NCBI GenBank assembly: GCA_032622095.1
Contig: CP136063.1
Span: 184,553,956-184,617,955 of the forward strand
Direction: 5' to 3'
Source: Siphonodentalium dalli
Lineage: Eukaryota; Mollusca; Scaphopoda; Gadilida; Siphonodentaliidae
DNA: 64,000 nt
Position 1 is the stretch's first letter. Each line of letters starts with the position of its first letter. The translations under genes and the position numbers were made by a program. Below the pieces are notes generated by a model, which did not search any database, had not been told where the DNA came from, and saw nothing but the letters and a program-made list of their open reading frames with translations. Positions 23,731-35,852 of this stretch are shown piece after piece.

Positions 23731-24186
23731 TCGGTCCTACTGAATTACTATGATGCTGGTGGGGCAAACCGTATATCATGCCATGAATCTCTCCTCTGCA
23801 TGGCTAACACCCGCAGAGATCATATGCCACCAGTACAAAACCTGGGAACTTTTTTTAATTTTGAACATTATGAAATCGAAAAAATAACGCAGGGAATACA
23901 TTTCTTAGTTATTACCTGTTCCTTAATAATGTACTTCACTGTGTGTGAAAGTCCCAATCTGAAATTTCACGATTTAAGTGACTTTGTGAGCCACTTTGCT
24001 TTGCGTCGCTTACAAATATGGAATTTATCCTGGGTGATTGATTCGATGTTTATTGCGATGTCGGCTCACAAAATTCACAGAAAAATATGCAATTCGAGTT
24101 GGGACCTTCAGCTACAGTAAAGTGCATTATTAAGGAACCATATCATTTCAACACGACATACCAGCATCATAGCAAAGTAGTAGGAC
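23731..24186. mobile_element. TIR element, ~455 bp
   Basis: The left end (GTCCTACTGAATTACTATGA, then TGCTGGT) is inverted at 24156-24186 with small differences. The interior (23780-23950) is related to 36455-36640. No transposase; the frame at 23800-24120 has no recognised similarity. Confidence 0.65.
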
Positions 24187-24192
24187 CACTTA

Positions 24193-24587
24193 CAGGGCTA
24201 GTAACCTACGTCACTAATGTAATCTCTAACCCAAAGCGCTTTTTATTATAAATATGTTTAAAACATGTATAAACGATTATCTGAAGGGATAAACTAGTAC
24301 ATGAGCTGTGGAAATTCATAATGCACATTCAAAAATCAGTAATCGCTAATACTCATATCTATAACAGAAATTCACAATGAAAATAGGTATAGATTTTCAC
24401 CTGATTTTGAACACCAAACGCAGCTCAACCATTTGAAAAATGCACATAATCACTGTCACTCGTGCGTACAATAACTCCTGCAACAATTACCATCCACTGC
24501 ATGGACTCCTGATACATGTTGCATGTATCCGATCGTCTGAAGCGATGATTTTGAGATTATATTAGTGACGTAGTTTCATGGCCTTGC
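24193..24587. mobile_element. TIR element with TTA flanks, Harbinger-like
   Basis: The ends CTACGTCACTAATGTAATCTC and the inverted CTACGTCACTAATATAATCTC lie ~15 bp inside the boundaries. TTA occurs at 24190-24192 and 24588-24590. About 395 bp, non-coding. Confidence 0.6.
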
Positions 24588-24590
24588 TTA

Positions 24591-25618
24591 ACACTCTGCT
24601 TTATGAAACATCAAATGCCAGTGACTGATTGCAACATCCATTGAAAGGCAGATATGATTGTGCAGACTAATTTCAGCCAATTGTCAGTTGTGGAATATCT
24701 TATTTATATAATCAGTTATTAAAGAATTGCCTTAAATTATTGCCAGGCAATTCTACCAGTGCGTTGACATCGCATTTGGCTCTGTCAGATTAGTTAGTCC
24801 ATAGAGTGATCTCCCATCCATTGCGCTGTATACAGGAAATTGGCAGCCACTCGCCAGATTCAGAGGTGTAAATATTGTTCCATTGTCCAAGATACAAATT
24901 TATGATCCGGTGCTCTCATGACAATGGATGGCATACGCTTTGGAATTCACAGAATCTTAATTGTGAACATTTGTCAGGAATTATTTACCACATAACACGT
25001 GCGTGCATAGAGTATATTTTGGATTCCATACAAACTGATCATGATAATAGACCATTGCAACGCGGGTCATGATTTTAAACCAGTTTAAGTTAACTACAGA
25101 CCCACACCTAAATAGAAAATCAGTATTACTATGAGTGAATGTTCACACATAAACTGGATTAAGATCTGAGTGTGAGAATCGATCAAAGAGATAATGCAAT
25201 TTGAGGCAGATAAAGGCATGTTTCGCTTGTAAAACTGCGACATCACCTGACTTTATCGGATTGATCGGCAAATGCCCAGAGGCTGCGTGTACACGAGGTG
25301 CTCTCGTACCAAGATTAATTCTGAGTAGCAACCCAAGGTTGAAGTTATACATTCAAAACCTGTCCCTAGTGTCCCATGTGACACAAACAATGGAACATTG
25401 TGTAATACAATTCGAGCTACAGTCGCCTCACTTGCATGCATATCACGTGAACAAATACACACAAAATAGCACAGCACACAACACTAACAATGTGAGTATA
25501 TTCCTCAAGCGGTACTGCTAACATTAACACCACCACCCAAATGCGCCAGTCTGTTCTTCCGTTCGTTGGTAAAACATTGTATAGAGCTACGTATATCAGT
25601 CATCGTATACACCGAATT
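24591..25618. other. No gene recognised
   Basis: Overlapping frames of ~70-106 codons occur on both strands at 25143-25521, but none shows a domain I recognise. Confidence 0.4.
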
Positions 25619-26085
25619 TTAAAGGCACTCAATCCGATTAGACGCGCCTCAATTACGATTTCTTTGGCTTCGGCGGTAAAAAAAAATATTTGATTCGAGT
25701 GGAGAAACCCACCCATCAAAGCTCAGAGTGATCAGATATCGATTTTTGAAGTTTGTTATTTCTCAAGATGTGTAATAATATGTGGCCCAGAAATCCGTGG
25801 TCAAACGGAGGGTCTCGTACAAATTTGCGGATGAAGATGGATAACTCTAAAATCAAGTGGTAATACGGTCAAATTTCGTGATATTTTAGTGATAATACGG
25901 CCATATTTTGTTGAAAAAAATGTTGATAAATAACAAGGTTTGGGACATTTGATACCATAGTTGACAGTGGTTAGCATTATTTTGTTGCAATAAATCGATT
26001 CTGATAACTAAAGCGTCTTTTGAAGAAATGTTGTTGTTGTATCTTGATGGGATGGGGACCGTCTGATCGGATTGAGTACCTTTAA
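25619..26085. mobile_element. TTAA element, AGGYAC family (467 bp)
   Basis: TTAA-AGGCACTCAATCCGAT at the left is inverted at the right as ATCGGATTGAGTACCTTTAA. A diverged copy of the same element lies at 61839-62237; both share ATTTGATTCGAGT and CTCAGAGTGATCA. Non-coding. Confidence 0.85.
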
Positions 26086-28086
26086 TTATCTGTGTATGCC
26101 CATGAATCAGCATATATGGATTCTCATTGAATGGGCTTCATCAATTCATTTATGTTATTTATGGTTCTTAGAGTGAAACAGAGCCAACATACTCTGTATC
26201 TCTGACTGTTATCATATAGCTCATGTTTTAGGTACATTTAGTATACTTTCGAGGCAACATGCGACATACAACAGCTATATAGGTATTGTTCATTCATTTT
26301 TGGAAGGTACGCTCGTTAGAATATTAATATAATAAACTTCAAGCGAAAAGCCACATTTTCGGTGATATATACTCGATGTGGTGTACATGTTTGCTATTAT
26401 GATGGCGCATGGGTCATGCTAATTTGCTATGGTGTTGTTGTTGTTGTTGTTGTTGTTGGATCCTGCTAAAACAAAATGTACATAGTGATATGGTGACTGC
26501 TAAAACAATCCCTTTTTCAACTGACCGGCATCAAGCAACATGAAAGGAAATGGAATTATTACAATGCATGATGATGAACATTGATGGGTTGAGTATTTAC
26601 AGGCAAGCCCAGTCGATCATGCGTACACATTCATTCCATTCTGGAGGCTCGGTTCGACGACTTATTTAGGATTTGGGTATACGTTCACACACTGGCCAAT
26701 TTTACTTTGGTTATGTTAGATGTGATTTGAACTACGCAATGGAAATACTGGTTTAATTTTGTCAAATATGTGGGTTGACAAAGATCATATTGTCCACAAT
26801 ATGTTGTTTTTGGCTCAGTTTATTATTCATACTGCAGTGTACATACTTCTGTGCCATAGTTCCTAGAATTTGCCAGGCAAAAAATACCGTGTGTGATCGT
26901 ATATATCCCAAGGCAGTCAGTCGGACGTCATACCCCGGATTAAACATGGCACATCGCAAAAAGATTCACTGTACGCTGCTATACTATTTTCCGACAGTAT
27001 CCTACTCACCTACTATTCCTCTTCTAATTTTAGTAATTTTACAGATCCATTTCGCGCAATAGGATTGACACATAAACACCAGGCCAATCTGAAAATACTT
27101 GGACTTTACTTGTTGCAATATTGGTATTCTGTTCGTAATTTAGCACGACAGATATATTATAATACACCACTGTGACGGTAATATATCATTTTGTATTTTG
27201 ATAAATATTGCATTTTATATTGATTTGTGTGATAAAGTCGATAAAACATTACTAAAAATCCCGCTACTGGATCTGGGCGTTATAAAAGAGTAAGGCAACC
27301 GTATAGTATCACTGCCGATTTTAGCTGGTTCACATCGAAGGAAACTTGAACTACAACAAGGGATATAGATCAAGACGGACACCTTCGTGCATTATTATAT
27401 ATCATATAAGCTACATGTCAGTATCACAGCTTCCCCAGTCGAATTAAAAAGCTAATTATCTACAAAATGTCCTTTCATCGAAAGTATTGACAATATGACA
27501 AATATGCATGGATAACTCATAAGTTTTCAACTTGTCGCTTTCAACGCACATGTTGTTTTGCCTTGTTGTTCTCTCTAATATAGTCAGTCCTACCGGTACC
27601 ACGGAAGTGCACACATGCATGCGAATATGTTGGACATTTTTGGAACTGATTAGAAAAACGACTCAGATCGTGTAGCTTTTAGCAGTATTCTGAGTCACAA
27701 GTAGTATTGGTTGCCTTTTTGTTGTGCACATCATAGCATAATTATGTATACCTTTCGGTCGTTCAATGCGCACAATTCCTTGCTGTAACATAATATTAGT
27801 TTTCTTGCACTTACTCACAAAACACCGAAATTAACATACAACAATATCAAGGTTGGATACCAGTAATTGAGACCATTTTATGTTCAGTTTCATAATTAAT
27901 AATCTTCACACACGCTGCGCTGTCCATCACTCATCCGCCGTATTTTGTTTTGATTGTCGCACAGCAAGCGAAACAATTCACGCCCACGCTTGGTCTTAAT
28001 CCTATATTTATGGCACACACTTTCTCCACCGTTTCCACTTGAGTAGACATTTACTCGTTAAACATGTTATTATATAACTGGCTGCG
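26086..28086. other. No gene recognised; (GTT)n at 26432-26459
   Basis: Contains a GTT microsatellite. A segment at 26677-26700 (TACGTTCACACACTGGCCAA) resembles the Harbinger-like terminus at 38795 and, inverted, 30335-30355. The 95-codon plus frame at 26775-27062 is not recognised. Confidence 0.45.
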
Positions 28087-28476
28087 TTAACCCTTTACCC
28101 AACAAACCGGCCAAAACCGGCCAAATAAAGCTAAAACAGCCTAAAATATCTTCGGTCTGTCTCAATAGAACCATACAAATATGGATATCATTGGAACCGG
28201 CTCCTTGACCACATTGTGATAGTTACAGTTATGCCCTGTGCCAATGCATTATCTTATATATGCGAGTCGACCATAGGTCGCCTCGCATATATAAGAGAAT
28301 GCATTGGCCTAAAAAAAATCTTTTTTTACCATTTTTTCTTACATTCTTTAACAATTTTATAATTTTTAATGTGTTAAGCCAATGCATTCTCTTATATATG
28401 CGAGGCGACCTATGGTCGACTCGCATATATAAGAGAATGCATTGGCACAGGGCCGTTCTGTTGGGTAAAGGGTTAA
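28087..28476. mobile_element. TTAACCCTTT element with two hairpins, copy 1
   Basis: A 390-bp element with TTAA at both ends and inverted ends CCCTTTACCCAACA. It contains two near-perfect ~70-bp palindromes (28240-28307 and 28378-28446) built from CCAATGCATTCTCTTATATA and TGCGAGGCGACC halves. Ends and TTAA site are piggyBac-like. No transposase. Confidence 0.88.
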
Positions 28477-28967
28477 AGTCAAAACAAAACAACATAAATG
28501 CGATCCATGAGCGATGCATGCCGTAGTGTGTATGAAGGTAGTCTAAGTCTTTTACATAACGTGTAGCTGATTAGCGGCAAACTCTTCCGTAACTAAACTT
28601 CCTGAGACAAATGGGACTATATATCAACATATATGTCAGCGTATCAAAATATAAATAAGATAAACAATAACAAATTAATAAATATGAATCAATAAATGGA
28701 TTTCTTCAGTACCAGTGTTTTGTGCGACATCTATTATTGCGTATTGGAAAAATGATGGACTATATATTCATGTACTCGAGCTATTTGCAGAAAACTCTTT
28801 CCCAACGTTAATAGTTTCTCCTATAGTATTCTCATATAGTACTATTGCAGATTTTCAAGAAATTTCCAAACTTTCCATGGCACCGCTCTGGATCTAACGA
28901 CATACCATCCGCAAAATAGAAATACAACTACAATCTTATTATTATTAGTATTCTAACATAACTACAG
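28477..28967. other. No recognisable feature
   Basis: AT-rich spacer. Confidence 0.4.
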
Positions 28968-29138
28968 TAATGCCCTAAGTAATCGACTCCTTAAACACAG
29001 CAGAATTATGGGTAACTTTTCAGGATTTAGTCGGAAATATGGCTTGTTGCCATTCATCGGAAAGCCCCGAGAGACTAAATCCTGAAAAGTTACCCATAAT
29101 TCTTCTGTGTTTAAGGAGTCGATTACTTAGGGCATTAC
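28968..29138. mobile_element. Foldback MITE, 171 bp
   Basis: The ~68-bp arms starting TAATGCCCTAAGTAATCGAC are almost perfectly inverted (one mismatch seen near 28999) around a ~35-bp loop. The folded form would be a long hairpin. Confidence 0.9.
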
Positions 29139-29232
29139 TATATGTGTTCAGAGCGAGGATATATGCACACCGTTTGCAATTGTAGCAAAAAACATATATT
29201 GCAGAATAATTCGTAAACTCGTAAATTTCTCA

Positions 29233-29626
29233 TTAACCCTTTACCCAACAGAACGGCCCTGTGCCAATGCATTCTCTTATATATGCGAGTCGACCATAGG
29301 TCGCCTCGCATATATAAGAGAATGCATTGGCTTAACACATTAAAAATTATAAAATTGTTAAAGAATGTAAGAAAAAATGTTAAAAAGTGTTAAAAAAAGA
29401 TTTTTTTTAGGCTAATGCATTCTCTTATATATGCGAGGCGACCTATGGTTGACTCGCATATATAAGAGAATGCATTGGCACAGAGCATAACTGTAACTAT
29501 CACAATGTGGTCAAGGAGCCAATGATATCCATATTTGTATGGTTCTATTGAGACAGACCGAAGATATTTTAGGCTGTTGAAGCTTTATTTGGCCGGTTTT
29601 GGCCGGTTTGTTGGGTAAAGGGTTAA
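29233..29626. mobile_element. TTAACCCTTT element with two hairpins, copy 2
   Basis: Inverted relative to copy 1, ~394 bp, TTAA at 29233 and 29623, palindromes at 29265-29332 and 29411-29479. Very similar to the copy at 63352-63751. Confidence 0.88.
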
Positions 29627-29847
29627 TTTGTATAAGTATATGAATCACACTAGGTTACATTATATATATCATGTGTTAGTTTGTCTGGCCTCTATAACAC
29701 AGTTCGCTTTAACCCTTTGTATACTAACTGGATTCTCCCAGTCAGTTAAAAAATGCACAAATCGGAATGGTCTATTGTTGACTTGCAGGGATGTGCAGAT
29801 AATATACGGAGATAAATAAAGGTAGAGAAGGGGTCCATTTTATTGAG

Positions 29848-29912
29848 GGAAATGTTTAGATAATAAGTTCAACAAACGACCTATTGTTGAACTTATTATC
29901 TGAACAGTTCTT
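29848..29912. repeat. Short hairpin
   Basis: AGATAATAAGTTCAACAA pairs with the inverted TTGTTGAACTTATTATCT around a short loop. Confidence 0.8.
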
Positions 29913-30496
29913 ATACCCCGCAATGATGCTCAATATATAGAAACGGTTAAATTGTGCTGATGAAAGAATCCATTTGGTAAAGAAATGGATAAATATGGAC
30001 GACGAATGATGCGTTCATACAATGGTAAAAATGTATCTGCAAAGTGTTCGTCGCAGATGGCTATATAATGTGCGATGCATTAACTAGTTACAAAATATGT
30101 GCATTTGGTTCGTTGTATCGGTGCTCTGAAATATGTCACTTGTGATGTACGACCGTTTCTATTCATATGTTTTAATTGCTGACTTCTGGAAAATATAAAA
30201 TAACAAAAGCCACATCTGGATTTACGGAAAACAAATAGAACCCAGACAGTAAATGGTTGTGCATATTCATGCTTGTAGCTAAAAGTTCTTTCATATTACA
30301 TCACAGTTACTCTCATAGACGAGCACATTGCCAGACAAATGTTCCAGTGTGTGAACGTACCATTACACGTCGTCAAATTTGATAATATCTACAACGTATA
30401 GCACGGAAACATAATTAATCGTACAAATATATCAATGACACACAATGTGTCAATCACGTGTACAACGTTCCAATGCGCACAACTCTCTGTGATATT
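29913..30496. other. 3' flank of DHCR7
   Basis: Downstream side of the minus-strand sterol reductase. A candidate ATTAAA polyadenylation hexamer (minus strand) lies at 30171-30176. No poly-A tract or target duplication that would mark a recent retrocopy is seen. Confidence 0.4.
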
Positions 30497-31969
30497 TTAG
30501 AAGAGATATGGTACGATTCTGTGTGGCACGCGCTGGCGGTACTCATTCCAGAAAGTTCCATACTTCTTTCCACATTTCCTGTCATCTCGATAACTTCTAT
30601 GTATCAGAAGTATTACAAGCCAGATGAAGTAGGAGTACGGCATCACGTTGTCAGCCAAAGCTGGCACCGACCAAAAGAATGCAAGCATCAATTCTGGTAT
30701 GTAGTGGAAGTGCCTAGAAAGTCCCCACCAACCGGAAATTAAAAGGATACTCTCTTTGGTCTGTCCATTCTCCAGCTTGTATTGGGCGCGAATAATCTCC
30801 GGCTTTTTACCCCAAACAAGGCAGTTACCGTCTGCAAATCTGACCTCTTGTTTCTGCATGTCAGCCCGATAGTTTACATAGATGGAAGCAAGGCCAAGTC
30901 CCAATATAGTTACAGTCCAGAAGGGTCCTAAATGCACTGGGTTGTTCACTAAATACAGGCCAACCGAAGCGTAAAATCCCGGCACAAAAACTAAACAGCC
31001 CCAGCATATGTAATAGCCGGCTCGGTCCAACATGATATCGATTGTGCCCATGTAACCACCTTCCCACCAGAAGAACTTGCTTATGTATACCATCTGTAGA
31101 ACGGTTGATACGAACATACTGTCCACAAATCCCCAGAGCTCGTGGCTCTTGACAGCATAAACCATCAAGAGCAGTCCCCATACCATCATGCCGAACCGAC
31201 AATTGGTAAACACTTTAATGTCGAATCCTAGAAATCTGGGGTAAAGTTCTGTGCCCCAATAGTAGTCAAATATGAAGTTTCCGGTCGTCCCTGAGTCTGA
31301 AGACGAAGGCGCGTATAGTCCTTTGAAATATAACAGAAGACAGAAAACCAAACTAAAAATACACAACGAGAAAATGACTTCGTCAAACCTGTCGTACACT
31401 ATAGTAGGTGATAGACCGAACTGTTTCAGGATTAAAGTGAGAACGAAAAACGTTGCTATGGTTACGACGTACTGGAAGAATCCATTGTCTTTGTATATCG
31501 GTGTGTTGCCTTTGTCTGTGATTGGGCCCCGAAATGTCCGTCCTGGGAGTATTTTCATCAGAATCAACGCGAAGACACAATATCCAGTGATCAATAAGGT
31601 AGCAAACCAACTTCCAAATTTCACATGGGACCAGATAGTGGCCAATCCGTTGTACATTGCTCCGTGTATAGAATTGCCTTGGAAGTGTTGAGCTAATTTT
31701 AAGTAGCTGCCGTTACATTTCACAGCAGTGAACCAAAGCACCATGACGAAGTTTGGCGTGCTTAGCATCAATCCTATAGGAAGTAACGTGCGGAAGAAAA
31801 ACCGGCGGATGTTCACTGAAATCCGGTTTTTCGTTATCGTTTCGACGCCATGTTTGTATTCCTGCAACCCGCTGGAGAGCACATCGGAAGGGTTGTCGGT
31901 ATTTGCTGGACGCTTCATTGGGCTTTTTCTCAGGGTGATAGAATCATTGCCACTACTAGAATACGCCAT
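30497..31969 (-). CDS. DHCR7: 7-dehydrocholesterol (sterol Delta7) reductase, plant-like type
   Basis: A complete 490-residue polytopic ER membrane enzyme that reduces the C7-C8 double bond of 7-dehydrosterols with NADPH, the last step of the Kandutsch-Russell route. Residues 1-55 form a hydrophilic N-terminus; about eight to ten hydrophobic segments follow. Family signatures are APSSSDSG (220-227), YWGTELYPR (237-245), FTNCRFGMM (254-262), KFFWWEGGY (298-306), LLISGWWGLSRHFHYIPE (409-426) and the terminal HRSYRDDRKCGKKYG (457-471). From memory of the family, these agree better with plant DWF5 than with vertebrate DHCR7. The ATG at 31969 follows a strong acceptor by 13 nt; further in-frame codons upstream fall in that intron. 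Vertebrate DHCR7 genes have several coding introns; here there are none. The only doubt is substrate range. Confidence 0.95.
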   Translation of the reverse strand: MAYSSSGNDSITLRKSPMKRPANTDNPSDVLSSGLQEYKHGVETITKNRISVNIRRFFFRTLLPIGLMLSTPNFVMVLWFTAVKCNGSYLKLAQHFQGNSIHGAMYNGLATIWSHVKFGSWFATLLITGYCVFALILMKILPGRTFRGPITDKGNTPIYKDNGFFQYVVTIATFFVLTLILKQFGLSPTIVYDRFDEVIFSLCIFSLVFCLLLYFKGLYAPSSSDSGTTGNFIFDYYWGTELYPRFLGFDIKVFTNCRFGMMVWGLLLMVYAVKSHELWGFVDSMFVSTVLQMVYISKFFWWEGGYMGTIDIMLDRAGYYICWGCLVFVPGFYASVGLYLVNNPVHLGPFWTVTILGLGLASIYVNYRADMQKQEVRFADGNCLVWGKKPEIIRAQYKLENGQTKESILLISGWWGLSRHFHYIPELMLAFFWSVPALADNVMPYSYFIWLVILLIHRSYRDDRKCGKKYGTFWNEYRQRVPHRIVPYLF

Positions 31970-31996
31970 CAATACTGAGTACCTGAAAAAGACCAA
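31970..31996 (-). other. 3' splice site and start context of the DHCR7 coding exon
   Basis: On the minus strand TTTGGTCTTTTTCAG ends at 31983; the exon begins GTACTCAGTATTG and then ATG. A pyrimidine-rich tract and AG this close to the start codon imply a 5'-UTR intron with a non-coding first exon further right, which I could not locate. Confidence 0.7.
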
Positions 31997-33815
31997 AGTT
32001 TCAGTGAATGCGCATTTCAAACTATCAACCTGCAGTAATGAAGTGAACGATTAGCTCATATATGAGATAATAAATATGTTGATCTGGTTTAGTCGAGCAT
32101 GTGTATCTGTGCTCACATAATGCGTGAAAAATGCTAATATATTGTAAAATCAAAACGAAATGCATACAAGGCGTGCCGTCCTGATTTTAATTTATTGTGG
32201 TTGATCGATGACGACATGGTGTGACATTGATTCAACCAAGCGGCGACGCCACAGTCTGGGGAAAATATTCTTTGTATAGAGCCATAACACTATACGGGCG
32301 ACATACACGAAGCTCGTGTATTGTACACACGTGCATCGCGTGTTAACCACCCCCTCCTCCACCCCGTCCCCTGACGAAATTTACACTCATGGCTGGCAAT
32401 ATACCCCAACCTTTCTTACGAATACACAAATATCCAGTTTAATTCCCAGAATATTCATATATTCATACATATCATTGTGAATTGCATGCACTAACACATT
32501 TCTTCTCACTATGTATTGTTCTACGATGTGTGAATCTAATAAATTGAATTGAATTGAATTGACAAGTAAAGCACGTTCGTCCTTTTGTAACGACTATAGA
32601 CGTTGTCGGTGTATCCTCGGGTCGAGTTACCGCCGTTTTGGGGCGATCGGTCATCCACATCAGTTGATAACGCAAATATATGCCGCACGTATTGGCCGTG
32701 TGATTAACACACATACGTGTTCGTTGAATGTATGGTACATACATATGCACATAGCCTATGTGTACACCTTATGCTGGGTCTGGGAAATCTTCGCGTTCTT
32801 GTTGTGAAAAGAGTGTCTATATCAGCTAGCCATTCACCAACCTTCACGACATGTGACCCAACAGCAACATCGACTCGACAATACAAACCACTCGTGTAAC
32901 AGACAAGGTTATAAAATTATGATTCAATCAAACAATCATGCAACAGCAGACCACGACCAACCGAAAATACACACACAATGGAACAATACACAAACAATAC
33001 TCCGCGTCTGTATTGCTTTAGTATAACTATGTCATGGATATACGCGGCTGTATAATACATAAACTTGAAGCAACTCGCCACAAGCTGTTGTTATTTTGCT
33101 TTTATGTAAATAGCAATAATATTATTCCATGTGTCCTTGGCACCTAAGTTTGAAAAAGTATGAACTATTTGAAAATGTATTAAATATTTTAATGAGAGTG
33201 TGTCAAATATACAAATCAAACTTAGACAGTTTGTTATTGCACATGTACCGGGATATGACCCCACAAGCACGTCTTAAACATATCCGTAAACCCACGCTAT
33301 TAAAGGGGAATAATTCTTGCTTCGATGAAGTTTATCCAGTTCTAACCGAAAAGTTTTAACACGAATTCCATAAAAATCCGCCAGGCCACACCTTGCCTTA
33401 AGAATGTGGCATTAATTGACCGGTGACGTTTTTAGAAAAATATATTTTGGGAACACTTCAATTTTTAAGTCGAAAAAGAGCGATAACTCCGACAAAAATC
33501 ACCGGACCGGAACCATATTCAAACTTGACCTGAATAATGTGCATGATGGATATTCCTCTTATAAAGTTTCGTGGGATGTTTAACTCATACCTTCAATCAT
33601 ACCGACAACAACAATCGAAACCATCAATCTAGAACAGAATGTATAACTGTTCACAAAAAGTGAAGATGGTTAGAAAGAGACGTTACATGGCATAACACCA
33701 GAATCTGTCAACGTGTGTGAAACAATAATCTGGATTGGAATTAAGACACTGACTGGTTGAACAATATGTTATTATCAAACGTGATAGCACGTGTCTGTGA
33801 AATTGCTGGACGTGG
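31997..33815. other. Upstream region of DHCR7; (AATTG)n at 32544-32561
   Basis: It probably contains the 5'-UTR intron and promoter of the minus-strand gene. A small AATTG pentamer repeat is present. No other exon is recognised; overlapping 60-90 codon frames at 32472-32900 look fortuitous. Confidence 0.4.
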
Positions 33816-34319
33816 TTAAAGGCACGTGAGGCCTTAATTGCCGAAAATATTCATATTTGTTCCAAACACTGTAAACAGAAAAACATTAAAACACATACAG
33901 TTTCGTTCATATATACCATGACCATCGCGCAAACAGCATGTTATCGTAAATACCTGCTGTATTTTACCTAAGAAAGAGCCTGATTGTGTTACAGAAGACC
34001 GCACAATGCTACTGGCTAATCACACACAAATGGCATAAACGCTCTTTATTATTTCCATATCAGGAATTCACCAACAAAGAACGCTCTGTATGTTTACCAT
34101 CATAATATAAACAAACGCCAGAAAAGTAACTTTTATGCTCTTGTTTACATAACAATGGTCAAACATGTGACAATAACATACTGTTTATGTGATATTTCTT
34201 ATTTGTACACGGACAAAGTCTATCTACATTTTGATGTGTGTCTTTCTGTTTGTAGCGGTTTTTGACGGGTGAAAATATGTTCACATGATACCCACCGCCA
34301 AGGCCAACCGTACCTTTAA
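33816..34319. mobile_element. 504-bp TTAA element, left inverted copy
   Basis: TTAA-AGGCACGTGAGGCC begins and GGCCAACCGTACC-TTTAA ends this element. It is the inverse of 34832-35334 with ~85-90% similarity. No coding sequence. Confidence 0.88.
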
Positions 34320-34387
34320 TACACATGTATGTCCTAAGCAAATCAACAACAAAATACCAAATACCATGCAGATGAGGAGTATTTCAT

Positions 34388-34505
34388 AAATGACTTGCAG
34401 AGCGATTGGGGTCATTGGATCTTGACCGGTGGAGTAATTAAATAAAGTGTGTTTAATTACTCTGCGGTCAAAACCAATGATCCCAATCGATCTTCAAGTC
34501 ATTTT
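34388..34505. mobile_element. Foldback MITE, ~118 bp
   Basis: The ~50-bp arms ATGACTTG, CGATTGGG, TCATTGG and GAGTAATTAAA occur in inverted orientation around a ~12-bp loop. Confidence 0.85.
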
Positions 34506-34831
34506 TTATAATCATATACCAGTACATTTTAATATTAATAATTTGAACAACTTTTCAAAACTACCACAACAATAATTGTAAGTAACATAAATTATATTGT
34601 TCAAATTATGCTCTTCATTACTGGAGGTTAATAAACAAATAATAGTCTCGCAATAACAACACGCAGCGAGCGCGTGAGCACGGTCGGCTTTAAGTGACGT
34701 AAGTGGTTCATCGCTTCACAGATAATTATTTGGTTATTTTTTAGCGACAAAATGATATTCTTTGGCATATGAAGGTCTGGAGGTTTGGAACCCTGGATGC
34801 ATCTTTAAATCTGTGAATAAATATATTCTGC
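34506..34831. other. Spacer between inverted elements
   Basis: AT-rich; no feature recognised. Confidence 0.4.
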
Positions 34832-35334
34832 TTAAAGGTACGGTTGGCCTTGGCGGTGGGTATCCTGTGAAAATATTTACACCCGTCAAAAACCGCCACA
34901 AACAGAAAGAACAACAAAATGTAGACATACTTTGTCCGTATACAAATAAGAAATATCGCATAAACAGTATGTTATTGTCATATTTTTTACCATTGTTATG
35001 TAAACAAAGGGATAAAAAGTAACTTTTCTGGTGTTTGTTTATATTATGATAGTAAACATAAAGAGCGTTCTTTGTGGGTGAATTCCTGATATGGAACGAA
35101 TAAAGAGCGTTTATGCCATTTGTGTGTGATTAGCCAGCAGTATTGTGCTGTCTCATGTAACACAATCAGGCTCTTGCTTAGGTAAAATATAGTAAATCTT
35201 TATGATAACATGCTGTTTACGCGATGGCCATGGTATATATGAACGAAACTGTATGCGTTTTAATGTTTTTTCTGTTTACGGTGATTGGAACAAATATGAA
35301 TATTTTCGACAACTAAGGCCTCACGTGCCTTTAA
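34832..35334. mobile_element. 503-bp TTAA element, right copy
   Basis: It starts TTAA-AGGTACGGTTGGCC and ends GGCCTCACGTGCCTTTAA. With the left copy it forms a 1.5-kb inverted pair; related pieces lie at 23347-23670 and 42130-42190. Confidence 0.88.
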
Positions 35335-35850
35335 AAACCAACTGAGTTACTGTCAGGATGTCTATGTCACAATTACAACGGTTACTATTTCCAAAATGTA
35401 TACCATCATTATATAGACAGGTGAAGAGTGCATGTGCCGTGACAAACCTGATTTAAAATTATGACATGATTTGGTGTCTATCGGAGGAGTATACTAGAGG
35501 GAGCTAGCTATAAATGTGGGAACACATGTCAATATTTGATTGGTTAATTAATGTTCATGATAATAGTTGGGCCTGGGATATAGTGGTCACTGTACAAATA
35601 CATAACACAAACATTGTACATTGCCAATTGTTTAGTTTCTGTAGTCAAGACTGTCTTGTATTATATTAATATGATATAGTTTACAGCAAGCAGCAATATG
35701 AATAGGCATTGTATAATTATATGGTACTCTATACCTGGTAGAAATATAAACATAATTTGGTCCAATCACGACTCCGATGATTTTGATAGCTCATCATTAT
35801 AATTAATTTATATAATAAGGGATCGGTATTCAAAACAGGACATGACATGA
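35335..35850. other. No recognisable feature
   Basis: AT-rich spacer. Confidence 0.4.
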
Positions 35851-35852
35851 AG

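Noticed and set aside
26640-27100. 95-residue plus-strand frame with hydrophobic ends as a membrane protein
   Set aside because: It overlaps a minus-strand frame of similar quality; no conserved motif or splice context.
30458-31691. Plus-strand and alternative minus-strand frames overlapping DHCR7
   Set aside because: Shadows of the real coding sequence.
31970-32020. N-terminal extension of DHCR7 by 17 residues
   Set aside because: It would start at TTG rather than ATG and run across a strong splice acceptor.
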